The translations under genes and the position numbers were made by a program. The notes beneath the pieces were generated by a model, which was not told the DNA's origin, did not search any database, and worked only from the letters and a program-made list of their open reading frames with translations. Of a stretch of 64,000 bases of DNA, positions 1-6,715 are shown piece by piece (the stretch's first letter is position 1; each line of letters starts with the position of its first letter). The stretch comes from a virus. The stretch spans positions 1 through 64,000 of the IMG/VR virus record IMGVR_UViG_3300027762_000214. One strand, given 5' to 3'.

Positions 1-125
1 GACGAAGAAATCTACGACAGTGGTGGGTAAAAATATCAGACAAGATGGGTTATGTATCTTCAGTAGAAGATGCTCGTAAGAATCTTGAAGATCTCTATAA
101 AGATAATAGTAATAAAAGTAACTAA
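1..125 (+). CDS. C-terminal end of an unidentified protein (5' truncated)
   Basis: An open frame runs from base 3 to a TAA at 123-125 and gives the last 40 residues of a protein that starts outside the window. The tail is charged (RRNLRQWWVK, then KNLEDLYKDNSNKSN) and has no motif I recognise. It lies upstream of gp55 in the same orientation. The other two frames close within 80 bases, so this is the likely coding frame. T4-like phages often have small regulators near gp55, but nothing here proves that identity. Confidence 0.5.
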   Translation, partial: RRNLRQWWVKISDKMGYVSSVEDARKNLEDLYKDNSNKSN

Positions 126-173
126 GCTACAGTGTCATCTTCATCCTTAGCAAAGCGATTCTACCTATATTCG

Positions 174-209
174 GAGGTTTTGTCAAGCCTCTAAGAAGTG
201 TGTTATAAT
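174..209 (+). promoter_or_regulatory. sigma-70 promoter overlapping a hairpin, upstream of gp55
   Basis: TTGTCA (180-185) is separated by 18 bases from TATAAT (204-209). The -35 overlaps a hairpin with arms GAGGTTT (174-180) and AAGCCTC (185-191) and loop TGTC. This looks like a host-RNA-polymerase promoter for gp55 and the recombination nuclease operon. The hairpin has no T-run, so it is at best a weak terminator of the upstream gene. Confidence 0.6.
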
Positions 210-245
210 TGATATAAAGTTTATTAATAAAAAGAGACCGATGTT

Positions 246-761
246 ATGTCCAAGAAAAAACCTGAACATTATGTAAATAACAAAGAGTTATTGGATGCTC
301 TTATAATTTATAGGGAAAGAGTAGAAAAAGATTTTTTTAGTAAAAATTCTAGAAACCCTACAAGAGAAGATAGATCAAAGCATTGGCAAGGTAAACCTCC
401 AATTCCAAATTATCTCGGAGAATGTTTTCTAAAGATTGCGACTCATTTATCTTATAAACCAAACTTTGTAAATTATATGTTCCGTGAAGATATGATTTCT
501 GACGGAATTGAAAATTGTGTTCAGTATATTCATAACTTTGATCCAGAAAAATCTAAAAATCCTTTTGCTTACTTCACTCAAATTATTCATTACGCATTTT
601 TGAGAAGAATTCAAAAAGAGAAAAAGCAGTTGGATATTAAAACCAAAATTATTGAGAAATCAGGTTTTGATGAAGTGATGATGGTTGATGACAGCTTGCT
701 TTCTGGGCATAGTTCGGAGTATAATAGTATTAAAGACGCCATCCAATACCGCAATAAATGA
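246..761 (+). CDS. 55: Late-transcription sigma factor gp55
   Basis: This 171-residue protein has the T4 gp55 layout. The sigma region-2-like segment includes FREDMISDGIENC, the NFDPEKSKNPFAYF stretch and HYAFLRRIQKEKK, which correspond to core-binding and -10-recognition helices. In T4, gp55 binds host RNA polymerase and, with the gp45 clamp and gp33, recognises TATAAATA late promoters, many of which occur in this window. A sigma-70-type promoter sits about 40 bases upstream, fitting expression before the late phase. The stop overlaps the gp47 start (ATGA), so the two are probably translationally coupled. Confidence 0.93.
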   Translation: MSKKKPEHYVNNKELLDALIIYRERVEKDFFSKNSRNPTREDRSKHWQGKPPIPNYLGECFLKIATHLSYKPNFVNYMFREDMISDGIENCVQYIHNFDPEKSKNPFAYFTQIIHYAFLRRIQKEKKQLDIKTKIIEKSGFDEVMMVDDSLLSGHSSEYNSIKDAIQYRNK

Positions 762-1792
762 AGGTAGCAATCATCACCGATACTCATTATGGTGCTCGAA
801 AGGGTTCTAAGTATCTTCACGATTATTTTGAACTGTTTTATAAGAATGTATTTTTCCCTTCTCTTAAAGAAAACAACGTAAACACTGTTATTCATATGGG
901 AGATGCCTTTGATAGCCGTAAATCTATTGATTATCAAAGTCTTGAGTGGTCGAAACGGGTTGTATTTGATCCTCTTAAAAAATATAATGTGCATATGATT
1001 ATTGGTAATCATGATACTTATTATAAGAATACCAATAATGTAAATTCCCCAGAACTACTTCTTCAAACATATTCTAATGTTAAGACTTATAGTGATTCTA
1101 CAGAAGTTAATATTGGTGGTTTGAATATTTTATTAATACCTTGGATTAATCAAGAAAATGAAGCAAAAACTTTAAAAATGATTGGAGAATCCAAAAGCAA
1201 ATGTGCCATGGGGCATCTTGAATTTCAGGGATTTAGAGTTAATCGTCAACTAGTGATGGAACATGGATTGGATTCGGCTATTTTTAAAAACTTCACGAAA
1301 GTATTTTCTGGTCATTACCATACTCGTTCTGATAATGGACGTATTTTCTATCTTGGTAATCCTTACGAGATGTACTGGACCGATGTAAACGACACTCGTG
1401 GTTTTCATATTTTTGATACCGAAACATTAGAGCATACTCCAATTAATAATCCATATAAATTATTCTATAACATTTATTATGAAGATACTCCCTATCAAAT
1501 GTTTGATCCAACCGAGTATCATCAAAAAATTGTTAAAGTAATTGTTCGTAAAAAATCTAAACCAAAAGATTTTGAAAAATTTATTGATAAACTTTATAGT
1601 ATTGGAATTCAAGAATTAAAAATTATTGAAAATTTTGAAGTTCGGGAAAGTGAAGATTTTAAAGTTGATGAAGACGAAAATACATTATCAGTTTTAAACC
1701 GATATATTGATGACTCCGAATTTAATTTTGATAAAAGTATCATAAAAAATATTCTTCAGGATCTTTATCAACAAGCATCGCAAATAGAGTAA
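758..1792 (+). CDS. 47: Recombination endonuclease subunit gp47 (Mre11/SbcD family)
   Basis: The 344-residue protein opens with the metallophosphoesterase motif ITDTHYGA and continues with HMGDAFDSR, IGNHD and GHYHTR, the metal-binding blocks of Mre11/SbcD nucleases. With gp46 it forms the complex that resects DNA ends for recombination-dependent replication. It overlaps the gp55 stop by four bases. The partner gp46 follows after one small ORF, the usual T4-like order. Length is normal for the family. Confidence 0.95.
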   Translation: MKVAIITDTHYGARKGSKYLHDYFELFYKNVFFPSLKENNVNTVIHMGDAFDSRKSIDYQSLEWSKRVVFDPLKKYNVHMIIGNHDTYYKNTNNVNSPELLLQTYSNVKTYSDSTEVNIGGLNILLIPWINQENEAKTLKMIGESKSKCAMGHLEFQGFRVNRQLVMEHGLDSAIFKNFTKVFSGHYHTRSDNGRIFYLGNPYEMYWTDVNDTRGFHIFDTETLEHTPINNPYKLFYNIYYEDTPYQMFDPTEYHQKIVKVIVRKKSKPKDFEKFIDKLYSIGIQELKIIENFEVRESEDFKVDEDENTLSVLNRYIDDSEFNFDKSIIKNILQDLYQQASQIE

Positions 1793-1793
1793 A

Positions 1794-2063
1794 ATGTTTC
1801 TTCTAACTCTTAAAGGTAAAAAAGACGATGGGGCATATGCTGTTCAGGACCAATATGGTCATAAAGTTTTATTTCTTTTTGAAGAAGAGGATGATGCTAC
1901 TCGTTATGCTATGATGATTGAAGATCAAGAAGATCAAGAAATGGATGTTATTGAAGTTGATGACGAACTTGCTATAAAAACTTGTAAACTTTACAATTAC
2001 AAGTATGCTGTAATTACTCCTGATGATATTGTAATTCCTCCGAAAAATGTTAGTATTTCATAA
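1794..2063 (+). CDS. DUF3110-like small protein between gp47 and gp46
   Basis: This 89-residue acidic protein contains VLFLFEEEDDATRYAMMIE followed by an acidic stretch and TCKLYNYKYAV. That pattern resembles the DUF3110 family of cyanobacteria and plant plastids (FE-DDA-RYA-LLE-Q). It starts one base after the gp47 stop and overlaps the gp46 start by 17 bases, so it is embedded in the recombination operon. The function is unknown; its place suggests an accessory role with the gp46/gp47 complex, but that is inference. Confidence 0.75.
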   Translation: MFLLTLKGKKDDGAYAVQDQYGHKVLFLFEEEDDATRYAMMIEDQEDQEMDVIEVDDELAIKTCKLYNYKYAVITPDDIVIPPKNVSIS

Positions 2064-3774
2064 GATTAAATATAAGAATTTTTTAAGTTCTGGTAATCAA
2101 TTTACTGAGATTGATTTTAAAAAAAATAATACGAACTTAATAATTGGAACAAATGGGGCAGGTAAATCCACTATGCTGGATGCTCTTACTTTTGTTCTCT
2201 TTAATAAAAGTTTTAGGGGAATTACAAAACCTCAACTTATTAATAGCACTAATGAAAGAGATTGTGTAGTTGAAATAGAATTTTCTGTTAATAGTAAAAA
2301 TTATTTGGTTAGGAGAGGAATTAAACCAAGTATTTTTGATATTGAAGTTAATGGCGTATCTCTTCATAAAGAGTCGGATGATCGTGCAAATCAAAAAATT
2401 CTAGAAGAAAATATTTTAAAAGTAAATTACAAATCTTTTACTCAGATTGTAATTCTTGGTAGTAGTAATTTTGTTCCTTTTATGCAACTCACTTCTTCAA
2501 ATCGCCGGGAAGTGATTGAAGATCTTTTAGATATCCGAATTTTTTCTGCCATGAATTCTTTGGTGAAGGATATGATTAAAGATCAAAAAGATCAAATTAA
2601 ATCTTTAGAATTAAAAAAAGAAAATATTAAAGATAAAATTGTAATGCAAGAGAGTTTCATTGAAGAACTTGAAAATCGTGGAAATGCCAATATAAATGCC
2701 AATAAAGAAAAGATTGCAAATTTAGATGCTGAAATTGGCGTTTACATGACTCATATATCAATAGTTGAGAAAGATCTTTATACTAAAACTAAATTGCAAG
2801 AAGAAGTTGTTGGTGCTGGAGATAAACTTTTAAAACTTAATAATCTTAGGGGTAAGTTGTCTCAAAAAGTATTTTCCATTACAAAAGAACATAAGTTCTT
2901 TACTGAAAATACGGTATGCCCAACATGCACCCAAACCATTGAAGAAGATTTTCGGTTAAATAGAATTGAAGATGCTCAAAATAAGGCAAAGGATCTCCAG
3001 AAAGGATTTCAAGAACTTGAGGAGACTATAAAATTAGAACAAGATAGAGAGCATCAATTTACAGTTCTATCTAAGGAGATCACGAAACTCAATCATGAGA
3101 TTTCTCAAAACAATACTCGGATATCACTTAACCAGCGACAAATCCGAGATCTTGAAAATGAAATTCAAACAATTACCGAAAACCTTGCAAATAGAAATAC
3201 TGAGCATGAGAAGTTAGAAGAATTTCGCAATAATCTCCAAAAAACATTCGAAGACCTTTCAGATAAAAAACAACAAATCGTACATTACGATTTTGCCTAT
3301 TCCTTACTCAAGGATGATGGCGTAAAAACGAAGATTATCAAGAAGTATCTTCCGTTCATAAATCAGCAGGTGAATCGTTATCTTCAGATGATGGATTTTT
3401 ACATCAACTTCTATCTAGATGAAGAATTCAACGAAACTGTAAAATCACCCATTCACGAAGACTTTTCTTATAGCTCCTTCAGTGAGGGTGAAAAAATGAG
3501 AATCGACCTTGCCCTTCTCTTCACTTGGAGAGAAGTTGCTAGAGTCAAAAACTCCGTCAATACTAATCTGCTGATTATGGATGAGGTATTTGATTCTTCA
3601 CTTGATGGTTTCGGCACTGATGAGTTCCTAAAGATTATCCGTTATGTCATTAAGGATGCTAATATCTTTGTTATTTCTCATAAGTCTGACCTGCATGACA
3701 AATTTGAAAGTGTCATAAGGTTTGAGAAGGTCAAAGGATTTTCCCGTATGATGTCCCCATCAATACAAGACTAA
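2047..3774 (+). CDS. 46: Recombination endonuclease subunit gp46 (Rad50/SbcC family)
   Basis: The 575-residue protein has Walker A GTNGAGKST (residues 34-42), long coiled-coil arms, a zinc-hook CPTC (Cys291 and Cys294) between the arms, the ABC signature SFSEGEKMRIDLAL and Walker B NLLIMDEVFD. It is the ATPase partner of gp47 in DNA-end processing. The ATG at 2047 overlaps the preceding small gene by 17 bases and starts the conserved MLVFHKIKYKNF segment, which supports the start chosen. Confidence 0.95.
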   Translation: MLVFHKIKYKNFLSSGNQFTEIDFKKNNTNLIIGTNGAGKSTMLDALTFVLFNKSFRGITKPQLINSTNERDCVVEIEFSVNSKNYLVRRGIKPSIFDIEVNGVSLHKESDDRANQKILEENILKVNYKSFTQIVILGSSNFVPFMQLTSSNRREVIEDLLDIRIFSAMNSLVKDMIKDQKDQIKSLELKKENIKDKIVMQESFIEELENRGNANINANKEKIANLDAEIGVYMTHISIVEKDLYTKTKLQEEVVGAGDKLLKLNNLRGKLSQKVFSITKEHKFFTENTVCPTCTQTIEEDFRLNRIEDAQNKAKDLQKGFQELEETIKLEQDREHQFTVLSKEITKLNHEISQNNTRISLNQRQIRDLENEIQTITENLANRNTEHEKLEEFRNNLQKTFEDLSDKKQQIVHYDFAYSLLKDDGVKTKIIKKYLPFINQQVNRYLQMMDFYINFYLDEEFNETVKSPIHEDFSYSSFSEGEKMRIDLALLFTWREVARVKNSVNTNLLIMDEVFDSSLDGFGTDEFLKIIRYVIKDANIFVISHKSDLHDKFESVIRFEKVKGFSRMMSPSIQD

Positions 3775-3911
3775 TGAATACTCCAAACTGGCAACACCAC
3801 TCTAAAAAGGAGCAAAAGCGAAAACTGAAACCGCAAGCACTCCGACAAGCAAAGGCACGTCGCCAAGCACTTAAAAAGCGTCTCTCACAAAGAGACGCTT
3901 CTTTTTTATAA
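3774..3911 (+). CDS. Small Arg/Lys/Gln-rich basic protein
   Basis: A 45-codon ORF whose ATG shares an A with the gp46 stop (TAATG). The product is strongly basic (KKEQKRKLKPQ, LRQAKARRQALKKRL) and could bind nucleic acid, but I recognise no family. A terminator hairpin lies inside its last codons, so the hairpin arms also encode protein. Coupling to gp46 and the even basic composition support a real gene. Confidence is moderate because it is short. Confidence 0.55.
   Translation: MNTPNWQHHSKKEQKRKLKPQALRQAKARRQALKKRLSQRDASFL
3876..3907 (+). terminator. Rho-independent terminator ending the gp55-gp46 operon
   Basis: Arms AAGCGTCTCT (3876-3885) and AGAGACGCTT (3891-3900) pair perfectly over 10 bases around loop CACAA, followed by CTTTTTT. 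The T-run continues directly into a TATAAATA late promoter. Confidence 0.9.
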
Positions 3912-3914
3912 ATA
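3907..3914 (+). promoter_or_regulatory. Late promoter TATAAATA
   Basis: An exact T4-type late -10 box 20 bases before the ATG at 3935. Its first T is the last base of the preceding terminator T-run. Confidence 0.8.
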
Positions 3915-3934
3915 TTTAAAAATTCTTTATAAAA

Positions 3935-4441
3935 ATGAATTCGAAAGAATTAAATAATATTTGGGAAGCATACACTCAAGTTTATGAAGAAATTGGAGTT
4001 AAAGTTCCATCTGGTGCTAGTGATACCGAAGCACTTAAGGGATTTATTCCAAAAGGTGATAAGGTTCATGAAGTTCCAAAGAAAAAATCTACCTTACAAA
4101 ATGCTGCTTATGAACCAGAAGGAGAATTAGTTGAAGAGCAAGAAACTAATGAAATTTTTAATTATCTGTTAGAATACTTAGTTTCCGAAGGTTATGCTGA
4201 CACTAATCAGGCAGCTCTTGTTATTATGGCAAATATGAGTGAAGAGTGGAAACAAAATATTGTAGAAGTTTTGGGTGGGCAACCTGGTGATGGGTATATT
4301 GGTCATCCAAGATTGGGCATTAAGAATTCATCTGCTCCCCCTAAAAAATCCACTAATATTGCTCCTAAAAATACAGGTCTTGCTGGAAAATTGGGAAATA
4401 GGGCATCTGAACTAGAGGGCGCAATAAATAAACTTAGATAA
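3935..4441 (+). CDS. Late protein with EGYA/IMANM module and YEPEG motif
   Basis: A 168-residue protein of unknown function. The N-terminus has an amphipathic helix with NIWEAYTQVYEE. A YEPEGE motif follows near residue 68, then the module EYLVSEGYAD with VIMANMSEEWKQN near residues 85-110, then a Pro/Lys/Gly-rich tail. The same module recurs in three other late ORFs here (6716, 35438, 36344) and the YEPEG motif recurs in the ORF at 26103. The late promoter suggests a virion or assembly role. NIWE followed by A resembles a gp21 prohead-protease site (Leu/Ile-x-Glu), which is only a suggestion. Confidence 0.75.
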   Translation: MNSKELNNIWEAYTQVYEEIGVKVPSGASDTEALKGFIPKGDKVHEVPKKKSTLQNAAYEPEGELVEEQETNEIFNYLLEYLVSEGYADTNQAALVIMANMSEEWKQNIVEVLGGQPGDGYIGHPRLGIKNSSAPPKKSTNIAPKNTGLAGKLGNRASELEGAINKLR

Positions 4442-4446
4442 TTGGG

Positions 4447-4493
4447 CAGTTTTTAAACTGGCACACTGGAGGGCCTCATCACCCTCTTTTTTT
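4447..4493 (+). terminator. Inverted CAGTTT/AAACTG motif and terminator before the VWA gene
   Basis: CAGTTT-TT-AAACTG (4447-4460) is a perfect palindrome. It is followed by a hairpin GAGGG (4469-4473) / CCCTC (4482-4486) and seven Ts. A TATGAT (4495-4500) downstream may be a -10 box, but I see no -35. The segment resembles the one at 9136-9194 upstream of the CobS-like gene. Confidence 0.7.
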
Positions 4494-4521
4494 GTATGAT
4501 ACGTTCATACGCAACAAACCC

Positions 4522-6669
4522 ATGACCGTTCGCCACGAAATCAAATCTCAACTTGCCAAGCTGCTTGCCACAGAAGATCTGGTGGTTGAGCACAAGAAGG
4601 TAGAGACTGCCCAATTCAACGTTCACACCCGTGTGCTTACGCTTCCTATGTGGGAGAAGGCAAGCAACACCGTATACGATCTCCTGGTGGGGCATGAGGT
4701 GGGACACGCTCTTTACACCCCTGATGAGGATTGGACAATAAACGTAAAGGTTCCTCCACAGTTTGTGAATATTGTGGAAGATGCCCGTATTGAGAAGATG
4801 ATGAAGCGCCGTTATCCTGGTCTTGCCAAGACTTTCTTTAACGGTTATAAAGAACTTTCTGATGATGATTTTTTCCAACTCAAAGACGATAATCTCGAAA
4901 CCTATAATCTTGCCGACCGTGTAAACCTTTGGTTTAAGATTGGAAACTATGTTGATATTCCTGTTGAGCGTGGTGAGGAAACTGAAATTGTCAATCTGAT
5001 TGCTGATAGTGAAACCTTTGCTGATGTTTTGATTGCTGCAGAGGCACTCTATAAGTATTGCAAGCAGAAGCAACAAGAAGAAACTAAAATCCAGATTGAT
5101 GATCTGCAATCGCAGCAGAGTGGTTCCAATCAACCTGCATCTGATTTTTCTGATCAAGAAGAAGGTGAGAATGATCAACCTGAATCTGAAGGTTCTGAAG
5201 GATCACCCTCCAATCAAGACTCTTCTCAACCACAACAAAAATCTTCTCAATCTAATGAAGGCGGTGAAGATAATGAACCTGAAGTGAAGACTATGGATAA
5301 ACTTGAGGAAGCACTCAAGGAACTGATTGATGGTGATGCATATGAAAATGTATATCTTGAACTTCCTAAACTTGATCTAGATAAAGTTATCGTTCCCAAT
5401 TCTGAAATTCATGCAAAGTGCAAAGAAAGTTGGGATACTTACCTTACTAATTGTGGGTATACCCACCAAGAAATCTTTGGTGAAGTTGATAAGCAGTTTG
5501 TAGAGTTCAAGCGTTCTGCTCAAAAGGAAGTCAACTATCTGGTAAAAGAGTTTGAGTGTCGCAAGGCAGCAGATTCTTATGCTCGTGCTTCAACTGCTCG
5601 CACAGGTGTTTTGGATTGCTCTAAACTTCATACCTACAAATATAACGAAGATATCTTCCGCAAAGTGACAACTCTTGCAGATGGTAAGAATCATGGACTA
5701 GTGTTTGTTCTGGACTGGTCTGGTTCTATGTGTGATGTAATGCTTGATACCGTCAAGCAACTCTTTAACCTGGTTTGGTTCTGTAAGAAAGTTAGTATTC
5801 CCTTTGAGGTTTATGCCTTTACTACGGATTATCCTTTAGTCAAGTATGAAGACGGTAAAGCAAATCTTCGCCAACTTGCTTACAAGAAAAAAGACGGTCT
5901 TGTTCAAGTTGGCGAATGGTTCTCTATGATGAATCTTCTTACCAGTAAAGTGAATGGTAAGACTCTTGAGGATCAAATGAAGAACATCTTCTGCCTTGCT
6001 GCTTCATTTAATTGTAGGAATTATTCTCGATACCCTATTCCTGTTGGTATGAGTCTTTCTGGAACTCCTCTGAATGAGGCGCTGATTTCCTTGCATCAAA
6101 TTCTCCCCAAATTCCAAACAGAGAATAAACTTCAGAAGGTTCAGTGCGTTGTTCTAACTGATGGTGAAGCTTGTGCGATTAAGTATCACCGTGAGGTTCA
6201 ACGCCGTTGGGAACAAGAACCTTTTATGGGAACTGCACATATTGGACCAAATGCTTTTCTTCGTGATCGTAAAACTGGCAATACTTATTCTTTTGATTGT
6301 GAGTGGCATGAATTTACTGATGTTATTCTTCGCAATTTGAGGGATTGTTTTACCAACATTAATTTTATCGGAATTCGTGTTTTGGAATCTCGTGATGCTG
6401 GTTCTTTTATTCGGCGATATTGTGGTTATTATGGGGATGAGCATGATAAAGTTATGTCTACTTGGAGAAAAGAAAAAGCATTCTCTATCAAAAAATCTGG
6501 ATATCATACTTATTTCGGTCTTTCATCTAGTGCTCTTTCGCAAGATTCTGCTTTTGATGTTGCTGAAGATGCCACCAAGTCTCAAATCAAAAACGCATTT
6601 GTTAAAAGTCTTAAGACTAAAAAAATGAATAAGCGTATTCTTGGTGAGTTTGTAGAACTTGTTGCATAA
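4522..6669 (+). CDS. CobT/VWA-like protein with HExxH metallopeptidase motif
   Basis: With the ATG at 4522 the product is 715 residues. A TTG 30 bases upstream keeps the frame but lies in the terminator T-run, so I reject it. HEVGH (residues 58-62) matches a zinc-peptidase motif. A Gln/Ser/Glu-rich linker spans about residues 180-260. Near residue 398 is a MIDAS-like DWSGSMCD, the metal site of von Willebrand A domains, and CVVLTDGEA lies further on. Such proteins normally work with a MoxR/CobS AAA+ ATPase, and one is encoded at 9227. The pair probably remodels or processes a protein target. Cobalt chelation, implied by the family name, is not supported. Confidence 0.8.
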   Translation: MTVRHEIKSQLAKLLATEDLVVEHKKVETAQFNVHTRVLTLPMWEKASNTVYDLLVGHEVGHALYTPDEDWTINVKVPPQFVNIVEDARIEKMMKRRYPGLAKTFFNGYKELSDDDFFQLKDDNLETYNLADRVNLWFKIGNYVDIPVERGEETEIVNLIADSETFADVLIAAEALYKYCKQKQQEETKIQIDDLQSQQSGSNQPASDFSDQEEGENDQPESEGSEGSPSNQDSSQPQQKSSQSNEGGEDNEPEVKTMDKLEEALKELIDGDAYENVYLELPKLDLDKVIVPNSEIHAKCKESWDTYLTNCGYTHQEIFGEVDKQFVEFKRSAQKEVNYLVKEFECRKAADSYARASTARTGVLDCSKLHTYKYNEDIFRKVTTLADGKNHGLVFVLDWSGSMCDVMLDTVKQLFNLVWFCKKVSIPFEVYAFTTDYPLVKYEDGKANLRQLAYKKKDGLVQVGEWFSMMNLLTSKVNGKTLEDQMKNIFCLAASFNCRNYSRYPIPVGMSLSGTPLNEALISLHQILPKFQTENKLQKVQCVVLTDGEACAIKYHREVQRRWEQEPFMGTAHIGPNAFLRDRKTGNTYSFDCEWHEFTDVILRNLRDCFTNINFIGIRVLESRDAGSFIRRYCGYYGDEHDKVMSTWRKEKAFSIKKSGYHTYFGLSSSALSQDSAFDVAEDATKSQIKNAFVKSLKTKKMNKRILGEFVELVA

Positions 6670-6682
6670 ATTGATAACATTT

Positions 6683-6690
6683 TATAAATA
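6683..6690 (+). promoter_or_regulatory. Late promoter TATAAATA
   Basis: An exact late -10 box just after the VWA gene and 25 bases before the ATG at 6716. Confidence 0.8.
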
Positions 6691-6715
6691 CTTGAAAAAG
6701 TATTTGTTTGTATAA

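Noticed and set aside
4492-4521. TTG start giving ten extra residues on the VWA-like protein
   Set aside because: It lies in the T-run of a terminator and has no ribosome site; ATG 4522 begins a family-like N-terminus.
4453-5178. A 241-codon minus-strand ORF opposite the VWA-like gene
   Set aside because: The plus strand encodes HEVGH and family motifs, and the minus ORF spans a terminator.
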